Positions 1-12,400 of a stretch of 64,000 nucleotides of DNA are shown here, piece after piece. The stretch comes from Diplosphaera chodatii. Its lineage: Eukaryota > Chlorophyta > Trebouxiophyceae > Prasiolales > Stichococcaceae. The notes below the pieces were generated by a model. It was given only the letters and a program-made list of their open reading frames with translations, had not been told where the DNA came from and did no database searches. Where the stretch lies: contig JAALGY010000032.1 of NCBI GenBank assembly GCA_032358165.1, positions 806,001 to 870,000 of the forward strand, in the 5' to 3' direction. A program made the position numbers and the translations under genes. Each line of letters begins with the position of its first letter. The stretch's first letter is position 1.

Positions 1-3000
1 CCGCGCGACACGCTGGTGGCCGGCTGGGAGAACGAGTTTGACGTGCCAGCAGAGGCCGAGAAGCGCCACTATGTTCGCAGCCGCCAGGTGGATATACTGT
101 TGGCTGGCCCTATTCTTTAGTGACTGCCGTTCTTGTATGCTGGTGTGCATTAGGGTTGAGCTCGAGGCGAGGCTGCCAGGATGTGCACGCATGTGCCCTG
201 TGGCATGTCCACCTGACAGCTGCGTGTTGCTGACTCAGGTCCTGCAGTGGGTTTTTGCCGGGGCGCCCGGGCACCCTGCGCTGCGGGAGATATGTGACCA
301 CATTGCACAGCACGCGACCACGGTGTTCAGCAACAACACCAACCGTGACACCCTGGAGCGCACAGGGCCTGGGGTCTGGACAGATGTCATCCTGCGTCAT
401 GCGCTGCAGCACCCGCCAGCCAAGGCGAGCGACCCTGACAAGCGCAGCGGCAACCTTCAGCACAAGCGCACAAGCGGAGTTATTAGTTTTTACCCATTCA
501 AGTTTGTAGGTTGTGCTCATGTCCGGTGCGTGACATGGTGCAGGGTGATGATCCGTGGGTGGTGCGGATCCTGCCCAAGGTGCACTGGGGCGCCCACCCC
601 GCGGGGCTGGACAACCTGTTCCCAGACGACCCGCGCATCGGGGTGATGCACCACTTCCTGGGCAGCTGGAAGGTGAAGGGCGGGTGGCGGAAGCGTCGCA
701 TCAGCTTCGGCGCCCTCGCCCGCCGCATCTCCGCCTGGCTGCACCGGAGGTGCGGCCCACCGAGACATATGACATGGCGAAGAGTGACACAGCAGCCTGA
801 ATGACCCTAGGTCGTCTGAGCTGCTGCGTGCTTGTCAAGGGAGCCCACTGACATGCCGATATGCATAATGCATCATTGCTGTCACGCATCCCGGCATCCC
901 TGGCATGCACACTGCAGCATGAGCAGCTGTGGTGGGCCTATGCTTGCAGTGTTGGTGGCAGTGGCAGTTGCCGAGCATTGCTGTCGTGGTGTCTGCAGGA
1001 AAGTGGTGGATACCGGGGTGGATGTGGTCAAGCCCCAGGGCGTGTCACTGTACCCAGTGTCAGTGGAGTGGCGGCCGCCCTTCAGCATGCTGGTGCCCCT
1101 CAAGGTACCTGCTCCCCAGCGATTCGCCAGCTGCCCCTGCTGTGAGTGTTGATGCCTGGCACAGCATTGGAGTGTAGCTGGTCACACCGGCAATTGCATG
1201 ATCTCCTGCGCATGTGTGCTGACTTTCTGCACTTGACGTGGGAGCTGTCCACCTGTGTGCAGGGTGCTGGCGACAGGCAGGCGGGCGACGATGTGTCGGC
1301 GGTGCTCACGGCATGGGGCAGCTGGCAGCCGGCGCTGGAGCCGCACCGCCGGCCCTCGGTCGGTGAGGCGCTGGTCGGCTCCCTGGGCGGCCGCCGCGCC
1401 GACCAGCAGGTGCCTGACACAGCCTCTGCTCGCCGCATGCAGCGCTGATGGCAGGCGGGGCCTGAGTGTGACACTCACAACCAAGCATGCTGATGCTTGT
1501 CCGACTGGTCTGCAGCAGACCTCCTGATGTGTGCAGCACATGATTTGTGGTGGTTCCTTCTCTTGCCGCAGGTGCTGCTCGACATTGGTGCCGGACAGGG
1601 CCTGTTCAGCCTGGCAGCGGCAGCTCGGGGTCACCGTGTCATAGCCATGGAGGCCAGCCCACGCAGGTGAGCTGCCCTGCAGCTCCCCTTGGCCAAACGG
1701 ACATGAGGAGCTCGATGGCTGATGTCACTAGGACGGTCGGGCTGCTCGTTGCAAGGCCTGTTGGGGCGATGGTCTGGCATTCAAGGTGCTGTTGTGTGAA
1801 GTGCTATCCACGGCATGCTGCAGCCTGGAGCCTTTCGAGGCCAGCCTGGCGTTCAACGGCTTTGGGAAGCTGGTGACGCTGCACCGGCAGCCAGCCGGTG
1901 CGATGGATGGGCAGCCGGTATGCCTGGAGCGGGGCTCCCGCCATGACACCGCTCTCGCGCGGGGCTACTCCACTGCAGAGGTGTGTGAGCATTGCAGCCG
2001 GAACGATGCGGAAAGCCATTACGCAGGCCTGCTCCTTCAAAGGGCTTATGGTTTACTGAGGAGCAGTTCTGCGCTCCACTGGCCCCAAAATGCTGTTCAC
2101 CGTGGCTCCTCTTGTCGTTGAGCCCAGCGCGCTGCTGTTGCAGGCTGGCGAGCCAGCGGCGGGTGGGCAGTGCACTCGCACTGGGGTGCGGCGCGCAGCA
2201 GGGGGCCTCGTGCCGCCCGGCACAGACGTTGCGGCCGTCCGCATCAGCGCTCCCGGCTGGGAGAATGCCGTCCTGGACGGGCTGCAGGTGTCGTTCGCCT
2301 GTCGAGCCACCTGCCATGTGTCACATTTGCGTGTCCGGGGCGACTGACAATGGCAGCCAATGCCCGAGCACCTTATTGCACAGAGCCTGAGCTTGTGGTG
2401 GTGAGTCTGGGACGACTGATACAGATGGCAGCCGACAACAGCATTGTGCCATCTGCCAACACAGAGCCTGTTCGAGGCGCGGCCGCCGAGCGTGGTGCTG
2501 GTGGAGCTGTGGCCCCACAAGATGGCCAGGGGCGGCGGCGGGTCGGCGGCGGGGCTGCTGCGCCGGCTGGCGGCGTGGGGCTACGCCGACGTCAGCCACT
2601 CCGGCAGCGTGTGCGACGAGCGCTGGCTGAACATCACAAAGTCCATCAGGTTTGCTGCCATCGAGGCTCCTTTTTGTTGCCATGCTACAGTGCGAAGGAG
2701 TTGCTGTGAGCAGCAGTGGCCGTCTGGTGATCAAGTGCGCTGCAGAGGGGTGCGGTAGTAGCAGGGTGCCACATTTTAAGCAGAGTGCGATTCGTGTCTG
2801 GCGCTGATGCGACATGTCGCCATCGCAGGTCACGTGGTGCTATTGGGTTGGCGGGCCGGGAGGCCCTGAAGCAGCCGACCTGGTGCCGGCTGCAGCCTGA
2901 TGGCTTCCAGTCGCTGGCCAGCCGGGTGCCGCGGGACCGCCCCGAGAACCTGCTGTTCCTCGCCAAGTCTGCCGCCAGCAGCGGCAGCAAGGGCGCCGGC

Positions 3001-3129
3001 GGCAGCCCCAGGCACAGGAAGCACAGCAGCGCAGCAGCAGCGGGCATCGCCGGCGGTGGAGGACCGCAGGCGGCGGTCGCCGACTCGGCTGGCGGGCCAT
3101 CCTCGCGGCTTGGGCCCCGCAACCGCTGA
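1..3129 (+). CDS. GT32 glycosyltransferase - FkbM-type methyltransferase fusion, 5' partial
   Basis: Exons: <1-87, 239-478, 544-749, 999-1104, 1263-1409, 1572-1666, 1824-1980, 2144-2287, 2465-2649, 2829-3129 (TGA). All phases chain, giving 555 residues plus whatever lies upstream. The first three exons encode the C-terminal part of a GT32 (OCH1/Gly_transf_sug type) sugar transferase: QWVFAGAPGHPALR, then the family signature RTGPGVWTD. The DXD-bearing part is outside the window. From exon 6 a class I methyltransferase follows: motif I LLDIGAGQGLFSL, acidic end of strand 2 VIAMEASP, later VVLVELWPHK, consistent with FkbM (PF05050) folds that O-methylate sugars. A linker (YPVSVEWRPPFSMLVPL) joins the domains. 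Expected role: Golgi or surface glycan assembly plus methylation (inference). The 3-4 exon join (AG|G, phase 2) is what makes this one gene. The exon 2 donor (GTTATT) is weak. Two adjacent genes are the alternative, but no stop, start or spacer supports it. Confidence 0.8.
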
Positions 3130-3844
3130 GCGTCAGCGGCAGTGCGGGATCGAGTTGGTTGGCAGTGGCTGCGTTGGGTGGCATCGCCCGCCATTGCGAC
3201 AGAGCCGGCGGCGAGGGCTGGCAGGCCATGTAGTGCAGCTGGCGGATGGCGGCTGCTGTGGTGCAGGGCCACACCTTATATGTGAGAGTGCTGGTGTTTG
3301 GACCAGAGCCAGTTCACGCCGCCATCCTCAATCCAGAAAACGAAACAGGGTGCTTGTTTTTTGGGTGCTCAGTGTACAACTGCGTGATTGTTTGGCGCTA
3401 GGCGCTGGGGCAGGGTGTGGTTTTGCATCATCAGACGATGTCAGATTGTGTTTAGCATGCATCTGGGACGACAGATGATTTACGCAAACCCTTTTTGGAT
3501 ACTGTGAGGGTTTGCGGGAGGAGCAGAGTGAAACATGTGGTGCTGAAATGTTTATCAAATGAACCAAAAGTTGTCGACCACCTTCACAAACGCACGACAC
3601 GTTCCTGTTGACCTCATCATTAGTTGCCACAAGTGGAGCAGATGTTGCCATAGCAATACCAAAGTGCATGTGAGCATTGCCGCCAAAGACCATGGCCATA
3701 CATGGGGCAGCATCCCCACGCCTGGCAGCAGCTGAACCAGCTGCATAGCTATGACCGGGTCATACTTCGACATGGGAAATTCCAGAAGTTGCACTGCTTC
3801 ACCATCCGCCTGCCACTTCACTTGCCATTGCAGAAGCACTTACA
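3130..3844. other. Convergent 3' spacer
   Basis: This is the tail-to-tail spacer between the GT32-FkbM gene (+) and the two-pass membrane protein (-). I see no supported gene. A minus-strand open frame at 3555-3839 has no family resemblance, and it lies downstream of the in-frame stop of the neighbouring gene, so it is probably 3' UTR. A good GTAAGT donor sits just after that stop, which could mean a spliced 3' UTR. Confidence 0.5.
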
Positions 3845-5939
3845 TCAGAACATATACACATGGTCCTCAAAACGAGCAACAAAAGCAATCACGATCCAGA
3901 CGACGATGCCGAAGAACAGCACAGTCTGCCACAAGCCACCTGCATAGAGCAAGCAGAAAGGGTCGAGGTGCGGTGCTAGTGTGATGACCAGCTTCACGTA
4001 GGTGCTGCACAGGGAATGCAGAACCTTGCTACAGTGCATGCCTCCGCACCGATTACTGCGAAAAACTCCACCACACGATTGATCACGCTTTTGGTTTCAA
4101 AAACATCGCAGTACATTGGCTTGCAAACCGCCTTCAGAGCATCAGATGTCATCAGCATTGATTGGCTATTATCAATCTTCAGCTTGCACTACAACAGCAC
4201 TCGTCTGCAGAAGTTGTTTGCAGCACTTGACAGGAGCCAGAACACACATTCTCACCTTATACAGGGCCCAATCGATCTCGCCCAGTGCTGAGACCATGTT
4301 GCGCATCAAATCGGTCGTGGTCGTCCTGTTATTCTCAGATACAATTGTAGCAGCAACCTCATTGAGTGCTGCCTGCGCCGCATACGTAAGCTTTACAGGC
4401 CTGCCACAAAACCTCACATCTGCATGCTACCAAGTCAAGGGGGATGTGTGGCATACCTGACCCATGGCAATCTCCCGAGTGAATGGCGCATTCGCATCCC
4501 TGAGCGTAGCCACCACTGCTGAGCAGTTTGCGGCTGTGCTGTTCCCGCAGTCCGCAGCAGTGGCCACAGTCGCTGCTGTTGTCGCCAAGGCGTCATATGC
4601 CAGAAGTGCCGCACGCAGCTGCATGGCAGCGTGCGTTCTGGTCATCACATCACGCGCTGCACCTACACCAATAGCAGTCCATGCAGGATGCTGCCGGAGG
4701 GGACATCCCAGATACCTGTGAGATGACCGTGTTGCCCTGCAGCACAGATTTGACATGAAGTCACCGATATGTGCTGGCAGCTGCAACAGGGTGGCAGGAC
4801 TGTTTTATCCCTGCAGACGCTGCATTGCAGCGTATCCGTACACGCACCGCGTATATGACGTAGGCTCGCTGCGCAAGACGTGGAGACAGGAGCGCTGGCG
4901 AGGTCAGGGTGTCAGTGTCTGTGAGGTTCTGCAGCAGCGGGATCACGATGGCCAGCGTCTGCTCGCACAGCCGCACCGCAGCATCCTGCTCACGCCAGGT
5001 TCGAAACAAAGTCGACAATGTTCTGTTGCTTCATCGAATGTGCAATTGTCACACTGTGCCGGTGCGGTCAGTGCACCGCATGACCCATGAGGCGCCATGT
5101 CCATGCACAGGAGGGAGAACAGCAAGCGGAAAAGAAGAAGGCTCAGCCCTTGTTCAGATCACCAGAGGAGACACACCCTCGCGTACTGCTGCTTGAACAG
5201 GGGCGAGCTTGCCGGCGACGGCATGGCAGCTGTGGAGTTGATCAGGCTTGCAGAGCCGCTGTCCACCAGGCTGCGGCACTGGGCGGCCAGAAACTGTGCT
5301 GCGCCGTCTGCTTGCACCAGCGCGTTCGCTGGCTGCGCCAGAGATACAAACTCGCCCCAGGCGATCCACTGCCGCTGGCAGGGGCACAGCCCGGATGCGG
5401 CATCCTCAGGGGTGATTTCGTCGATGTTCGTCTTGCGGCTGATGTACACGGCGCTCCTCAGGCTGTCGTCGCTGAAGTACTTGGCGATCTGCAACCCCCA
5501 GCTGAGGACCCGTCACAAACCACACGCCATAGCTTGAAGACTATATGCACGACACACGGGGCAGCCGTGCGACAAGCGCAAGACGCGGCGCCAAACAAAG
5601 GCACCGTGAGTCCCACGACTGCCCCAACGACGGAGATGACGACCAGCAGGCGCACGATGCGCCTGCCGCGCGACGCCGGGACTGTTGCCACCTGATCGCC
5701 CAACAGAGCTGCGGGGATGGCATCTGCGCGCAGGGTAACAGCGTCTGAGCCACGCAGAGCTGGCGCCACGTCTGGCCTCTGCTGCGTCGCGCAGGTGCTT
5801 CGCGTCTGCGGTTGCACAGAAGATCTTTCGTTGCACGCGGTGAGCTGGCACAACAAGGCGCACCGAAAGCACCGGCCTTCCGGGACACGGTTGGGATCGG
5901 CCCGCTGAGGTTGGCCTTCGTAAAGAATGGCGTCGTCAT
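3845..5939 (-). CDS. Unrecognised two-pass membrane protein with large Cys-containing loop
   Basis: I do not recognise this family. Proposed exons (5' to 3'): 5889?-5939, 5605-5778, 5177-5488, 4848-4985, 4457-4690, 4256-4390, 4057-4131, 3845-3925. All introns are phase 0, giving about 400 residues. A hydrophobic span RIVRLLVVISVVGAVVGL lies near residue 50, and a second (TVLFFGIVVWIVIAF) is followed by a short tail ending EDHVYMF. Between them, about 290 residues carry Cys pairs (CPCQ, CKPMYC) and several N-glycosylation sequons (NSTA, NLTD, NCSA, NNRT), so the loop is probably extracellular or lumenal. The two-pass, big-loop layout recalls CDC50/LEM3-type subunits, but I see none of their motifs. 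The start ATG at 5939 and the first donor are weak. A 9-codon upstream ORF overlaps that ATG. Exons 2-8 are better supported than exon 1. Confidence 0.55.
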
Positions 5940-6434
5940 TGCGGGCGCGACAGCCGGCGGCACATCGGCGACCCCGGCAAAGATTGCAATCTGTGAGCAG
6001 TGGTACCCAGGGTACCGGCCAGGCTGCCAACTTTCAGCAAAGCCCTAATGTAGGGGTGCACTTTATTACATAAGGCATGGCTGCACGTCGAGTCGGCTCT
6101 GCTCAGCCAGTTACGGTAGTCTACAGCACAGGCCCTTCCAACAGGAGTGTGGCGTTGCAATCATGTCACACTGCTGCTCATGATGACCGGGGGAACTGCC
6201 AATAGTTCAAGCACATGATCTACTGTATGTGCTGACGGTAAGGCTCAGATGTGCGGTCATGCTCATCAGCCGCTGCTGAATGTGCAGTACTGACGTCATA
6301 AGGATCGTCGACCAGCTGCTGGTCCGGCACTTGTTTGTGCCTCTACCACGTGCCGCTGGTGCCAGAGCATTATTGCCGCATCACTGGCTGCATGCCCTCC
6401 GACGCAGTCCCCCAGGCGCGACCCCTCAGTTATG
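5940..6434. other. Spacer between two minus-strand genes
   Basis: This 495-bp stretch should hold the 3' UTR of the plastid S1 gene and the promoter and 5' UTR of the two-pass membrane protein. I see no coding signal. A minus-strand TGTAA (plus TTACA at 6066-6070) could be the green-algal polyadenylation signal for PRPS1, but it is 365 bp past the stop, so this is weak. Confidence 0.4.
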
Positions 6435-9106
6435 TCAATGGTCCTCAGCATCGATGGAGCCCGACAGCGAGCCGCTCAGGGAGCCGCTGAGTGACGCGTT
6501 CGACTTCTCCAGGTTCAGCAGCGACTTCTTCAGCTCTGCAGCCACCTCGTCGGCGTACTCGAACACCTGCAAAGTCACGCAAGGGGCACTCTTGCCAAGG
6601 ACAAGTGGCAGACCTCTGATGCACGACTGACAAGGTCGACTTGTGCACACCACGGTGCGTCGGGACTTGAAGCCCGGGGAGCTGGGGCCAGATGGGTGCA
6701 TCATGGACAGGCCGCTGGTGGGCTGGACCCGAGAAAGCAGGCGCCAATTTCGCAGGCCGCACTGTGTGGCGCTCACCTTTTGCGGGTCGCGCAGCATGTC
6801 GCCCTTGGTGCGCTCCAGCTTGCGGGTGGACAGCGCCACGCGGCCCTTGTCCCTGTCCTGACTCAGCACCATCACCTGCGCGCGGCAGGAGCACTCCCTC
6901 CATCAGCAGCTGCAACGGGTGCTCAGACGCCGTGACATCCCACAGAGACGGGTGACACGCTGCATCTGCAGGCATGCTGCACCTCACCCTGGTGCACTTC
7001 GCCTGTGCTACCCTCAGCTTGCTGTCTACATGGTGCTGCGCAGCCCAGTGCCCTTGCGGCCCCTCACCTTCAGCTTGTCGCCCTCGGACAGCACGGCCTC
7101 CACGTTGGTGACCCGGTCCTCGCTGATCTGGCTGATATGCAGCAGGCCATTCACGCCGCCGATGTCAACAAAGGCGCCGTACGGCTTGACACTCTGCACT
7201 GTGCCCACCACCACGTCGCCGACCTGCAATCGGTGCCAGACACAGTGAATACACCACTGCTGCAAGCACGATAGAGAGGACACAGCCAGCGGCGATCCCT
7301 TTGAGAGCAGAAGCGATGTTGCTGCGGAGCCCGCTTGCTGCATGTCGGATCCGGCGCAAAGCATGTCACCATGCAACATGTGGCCCAGCACACCAGGCAC
7401 ACCTAGGAACACACCGCAGCGGCGGGCAAGACCCGCACAAGGACGGCCCCACCTTGAAGCCGGAGGTGAAGCTCTCGGAGTGCGCGCGGCGGGCGGAGAA
7501 CACCACGCGCTCCTGCTCCTCGTCCACCTCCAGGAACTTGACCATCAGGTTCTGGCCGACCAGCGTCTCCAGGTCCTCCGGAGGCTGCATGTCATGCGGT
7601 TGAGGTGTCAGCCGCAGGTCGCACGGAAGGGTGCTGTATCACATTGCGTGTGTCACTGGGCATCAGCTTACATACTCCAGGCAGCGCTGGCTGGTGGCGT
7701 ACACAGTGAGAAGTAGAAGGGGCATGGCGAGGACAAAGTTTGAGACGGCACGCTACCTGTGTGAGGTGGCTGCCGGGGACGAAGCCGCGGATGTGGTCGA
7801 CGCTGACGATGAGGCCGCCGCGGTTGGCGCCCACCACGAGCGCCTCCACCTTGATATCCTCCTGGCTCATCTGCCGTATCCTGTGCCACGCCAGCGCGTA
7901 CTGCGCAAGCAGACGGTTCCAAGGGTCAGAATCAATACCCAGAATTGCACATGCAGATGGTGCGCGGCACCATACGTTTGCAGGCTTGGCTTGCTGACGG
8001 GGCTCCACTTCGGTTTGCTCCCACCTCCTGCTGTTTGAGCGAGACCCAGATCTCGCCATCCTTCCGCTTATCCTGGATGATGACGAATTCCCGCTTCGAG
8101 TTCAGCGAGAGCACCTCATCGGCCTGCGTACCATGAGAGCCCTGGTTCAGCATCGCGAATGCAGACGTGCATGAGCTGCAGTTGGCACAACATGTTTACC
8201 CAAAGGCGATGACCCTGCAGCTCACCCTGCCAACTTTGCAGAGGGACACTTCTGCGGTGGGGCAGAAGGCCGCGCTTTTCGCGCCGATGTCCAGGTAGGC
8301 GCCCTTCTGATCGATCTCAAACACGGTGCCCGACACCACGTCGCCCTGCTTGAAGCTGAAGTCGATGCCCTTGATGAGGTCCTCGAAGACGGCGTACAGG
8401 GCGTCTTTGTCGTCTAGCGCCTCATCCTGCGGTGCACCCACGGCATGCTAAGAGCCTACAATGGGCGCCTGACGTGTTGCCGGCACATTGCCATACCAAC
8501 GACCATGCGTCGAGCTGTATGCCAAGGACGGCGGCAGCTTCCGAGCCCCACAGAATGTTTGCCAGATAGCCATGCATGGCGCGCAGCCAATGTGCCGGGC
8601 ATGATGCCCAGCAGCACGGCAGCAGACCAGTGACGCTATAGTGCTTCTTTCTATAGACTCGGCTATGGCCCAAATCATCGAGCGGGCCGCCCTGGCCTCC
8701 GCTAGCCCGACCCAGGTGTGCGATGCAAATGTGTACAGGAGTGCTGACACGTTATCCGACACCAAAGGCGCTGGATCCGGGCACGGGCTGCTGCGTGCAG
8801 CTCTTCAGATCGCCGGCAAACGCCCAGGACACTCACGTCTGCGAAGACGCCCTCTGATGAGAGGGAGTGGGCGTCGCCCCCATCCCGCACTGCTGCTGAG
8901 GTCTCTGCGGGCGCCTCCTCGAGGGCGGCAACTCTGAGGGTGTGCGACCGCCGTCCGCCACCGCACTGGCCGCCGCTGCTGGGTCCGGGCCAGCCGCCCA
9001 GCCGGGCTGTGCAGGGCTGCCTGTGCTGGACTGGGTGCCTGGCGGCCAGCTGCGGGCAAGTGCAGGCTGGGAGCGTGGGCGAGCGCAGCAGCTGAGCACC
9101 CGCCAT
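6435..9106 (-). CDS. PRPS1: Plastid 30S ribosomal protein S1, nuclear-encoded
   Basis: Exons (5' to 3'): 8837-9106, 8226-8426, 8025-8123, 7757-7900, 7453-7584, 7068-7223, 6777-6875, 6435-6566. Every intron is phase 0; total 410 residues, the usual length of plastid S1. Residues 1 to about 65 ([12 protein letters not shown]..., Ser/Pro/Arg/Gly-rich, few acids) look like a chloroplast transit peptide, then an acidic linker. Three S1 RNA-binding folds follow: about 105-190 ([21 protein letters not shown]), 205-280 ([22 protein letters not shown], the S1-specific second repeat) and 283-360 ([30 protein letters not shown]). The protein binds mRNA on the plastid small subunit for translation initiation. 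The C terminus ends in a SLSG/SGSL repeat and an acidic IDAEDH. The neighbour at 9459 (+) is divergent. Family assignment is secure. Confidence 0.95.
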
Positions 9107-9458
9107 GATGTAGGTGTGACGGATGCGTCGGATGGATGTCCCTGCGCTCACGGCTCCGCTTTGCAGACGCAGGCCAGTGTTCATTGGGGCATTCATCGTA
9201 TTGCTAGCACGCCGCGGAGCAAGACAGCCAAGGTTTACGCAGATGCAGGACGTGGTGGAAGCAGCTGTACTGCAGAGTTACGCACCAGTTTCCGAGAGCT
9301 ACACACACCGACCATGGCGCTGCTGACAATATGTTAGGAGGGATCATGTCTTACAATCACTTGAGATGCTATCTGGGTGGTGTGCACCGGTACCAGTGCC
9401 TGATGCGCGTTCACCTGGCTTACACACGGTCCTCTGATGGCCAGTGACACAGCTTGAC
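9107..9458. promoter_or_regulatory. Bidirectional promoter region, PRPS1 / BLTP2
   Basis: Only 352 bp separate the ATG of plastid S1 (minus, 9106) from the proposed ATG of the BLTP2 homologue (plus, 9459). Both 5' UTRs and core promoters must lie here or overlap the genes. I see no TATA box or repeated element I can name. An ATG in strong context near 9314 (plus) opens only a six-codon frame before a stop. Confidence 0.45.
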
Positions 9459-12400
9459 ATGCCCGCCATGCCGTCGCTCTGGTGGATAACCCTTCGCATC
9501 TCGTGCATACTTGCGGCGTATCTGGTATTCAAACGGTGAGCTTCTGACTCTGGGTGAACGCCAACTGCACATACTGCGTCAGCGCCATGACACCACATAC
9601 TAGCAGATCGCTGGGCTGTCAATCATCCGGGACGCCAACTGCTGGTCAAGGGCGGCGCCATGTATGACGTTTGCTGACCAAACTGCGTTGGTGATGCACA
9701 AGGCTGACGTGCAAAGCTCATCTGCCTGATGTGACCGCTGCAACATTCCATCCTGTTCACCCTGCATGTTCCGGAAAATACTCCGCTGCTTCTCTCATTC
9801 ACCCTGCGTTCATCTTCACCAGAGGTCTGTGGCAGTGGCGGTGTCGAGCTAACTGCTCACACAACATGCTCAACTTCAGGGTGGCGGGGGTTCTGGTGTC
9901 ACTTGCCGCAAGCAGCCGCAAGGTCAAGGTCAGCGTCGAGGCCATCGGTTTCCTGGTGGTCCGCGGCGTGACGCTGTCCTTCGCACAGGTGCAGCTGCGC
10001 TGGCTTGGCGTAAAACCGCCATGTCACCGTCCAGTCCTCACAGCTCATCATGGTCAAGTCTTACAGCAACGCACTTATGCCAGGCTGATCGAGGCACCTC
10101 TTTGTTCACACGGCGCAGGGGCCTATTGCGCGGATCCAGCTCAGAGAGGTCTCGCTTGGCCGCAGCGCCAGCGCCACGAAAGCCGCAGCAGGCGTGGCGC
10201 AGGCGGTGACCAGCTTCCGGCCTCGCATCCCGCTGAACTGCCGGGGCGTGGAGCTGCACCTGCGCGTGCCACCGCCTCTGCCACCAGCTCAGCTGCACGA
10301 GAATGCGCGCAGCAGTCTGGCCAATGGCCCATCGTCTGCAAAACAGCAAGCAGCAGCAGGAGTGGCAGCAGCCGCGGCAGCAGCAGCACAGACTTCGGGA
10401 CAGCCCGCAGCGTCCGCCAAAGCTGGCCCTCCTCAGCCAGGAGGCGCAGCTCAGCCGGGTGCGCCGCATCCAGCGGTGCGGCAGGCGAAAGCAGCAGCCT
10501 TGACAACCGCCCAATGGCTGGCGGCAGCGGCGAGGTGGCTGGCTGCGCGCCTGCCCGCGCTCCCGATTGGCCTGCTGCTGCGCGTGACGGGCAGCATGGC
10601 GCTGCAGCTGCTCCTGGCATTGATGCCCTCAGTGCCTGTGCGTGTGAAGGACATCGAAGTGTCCGTCGAGGTAGGCCGTGCGCAAGCCTGTCGCATCACC
10701 AAGATGCCCTGGCCCCTGACCATCTGTTGTCGGAGGTTTCAGCAGCAGGTTAACGGATCAGTGCCTCATGGCAATCCGCCAAGGGACTCTGCGGAACCGC
10801 ACATGCATGGAAAAGCCAGATGCACCGCATGTTGTGGGTGCAGGAGCTGGGCATCAGGCTGGGCGTCGAGCGCGTGGTGCTGCTGCTGCACAGCTCCAAC
10901 ATGTTCTCACAGCTGGACGCGACTGCCACAGTGTCAGCCATCACGGCGTGCGTCGAGCACGCTGATAATGCCTCCTCAGGCAAGGGAGCGGCGGAAGTGG
11001 CGCCCCTGCTGGATGTCAAAGGATTCTCTGCAGCCGCGGCCCTTGCGGTCTACTGGTGAGCTGCATGGCTGGACCGTCATAACCCTTAAAAGCCACCCAG
11101 GCTTGTCAGATAGGTGCCTGCATGCCTTTGGGATCAGACGCCGCAAGTGCTCAATCAAGAACCAACTCTGCAGGCGGGCCGGCGGGCTGCGGTTTCTGAG
11201 CCTCACCAGCGAGCTGGGCGATGTAGTAGCCACGCTCACACCTGCGCTGCTAGAGGCTGTGCTGGGCTTTCAGCCACCGCCCACGCAGCAGCGGCAGCGG
11301 CCAAAGCGGCGGAGGAAGTCACAGAAGCCCAAGCTCCCCATGGCAGAGCTGCTGCCTCGCCTGCTCGCTCGAGCACCGCAACAGGTGCTTCACACATCAG
11401 AGTGCAAAAGTTGATGATGCCATGCTCGTGCTCACATCAAGTCATGGAAGCACAAAGCACAAGCTGGGTGAGTGCTCTGCCTGTGACTTGATGGCTCAAA
11501 TGACAGGTGAGAGTGGGTCATCTGTTCCTCAAAGTCGGTTGCATTGCAGGCGGAGGTCAAGGCGCCGCTGCTGGCGCTGCGGGCAGTGGGCTTTGCGGCT
11601 CAGGGCGGCAAGGTGGGCGCGCACTGGCAGGCTCGCGGGCTGCGGCTGTGGAGCGACACCCGGCCGCCAGCGGGCAGGCGGCGCTCGATGGCGGACGGCC
11701 TGCGCCGCGCCAGCGGGTTCGGCGCCGAAACCCAGCTCCTGCAGGTGAGCGCCGGTGGCCCCTCACATGGCGCAACGCTTATGTGGCACAAGGTGCCTCC
11801 CAAGTGACAGCGTAGACTGCTGCCTCTGATGACATTCTGCAATTGCACCGATGTGCATGCGAACAGCTGTTGGTAACATTGGTACTTTGGTACTGCAGGT
11901 CATGGGCAGCCTTGGCAGCGTAGATGCACAGCTTGGCACGACGAGCAGGCAGCCGGCAGTTTCGATGCAGTGCCCCGGCGCCACGCTTTCAGCCAAGCTG
12001 CTGCAGACGCCGCAGGTCAGTAAACATTTGATGGAATTCCCGGTGCCAGCATGTCCCTGATCACACTATACATTGCGGCGCCCATGCGGCAACTGACCCA
12101 CACAGGCCGGCTGTACATACACAGGGCATCCTCACATGGCGTCAGCCGCCCACGCTCACTGCCAGGGTGAGGGTGGATGTCGGGGCCGTTGAGGCAAATG
12201 CACGCATGGCCGAGGTGTGGCCTGCTGCAGCAGTGGGTCTGCAGTGGCACATGGCGTCATCCACTCAGCGGCGGCAGCTGAAGACGAGCTCGCTGCTGCG
12301 GCCGCCCAGCGTCGAGCTCAGGCAGCCCAGCACAGACCAGCGTGCAGCATCCGCAGCCAGCGTGGACATGCCGCTGGATGCTGTGTCTGTACTCCAGCCA

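Noticed and set aside
239..3129. GT32 and FkbM as two separate genes
   Set aside because: The 749/999 splice is phase-perfect, no start codon precedes the methyltransferase in frame, and the linker reads as protein.
3555..3839. Minus-strand open frame as extra C-terminal exon of the two-pass membrane protein
   Set aside because: An in-frame TGA at 3845-3847 precedes it; treated as 3' UTR.
9731..9865. Upstream open frame as the N terminus of the BLTP2 homologue
   Set aside because: It is open only by chance. A shorter exon at 9459-9535 with a hydrophobic start and matching phase fits the family better.
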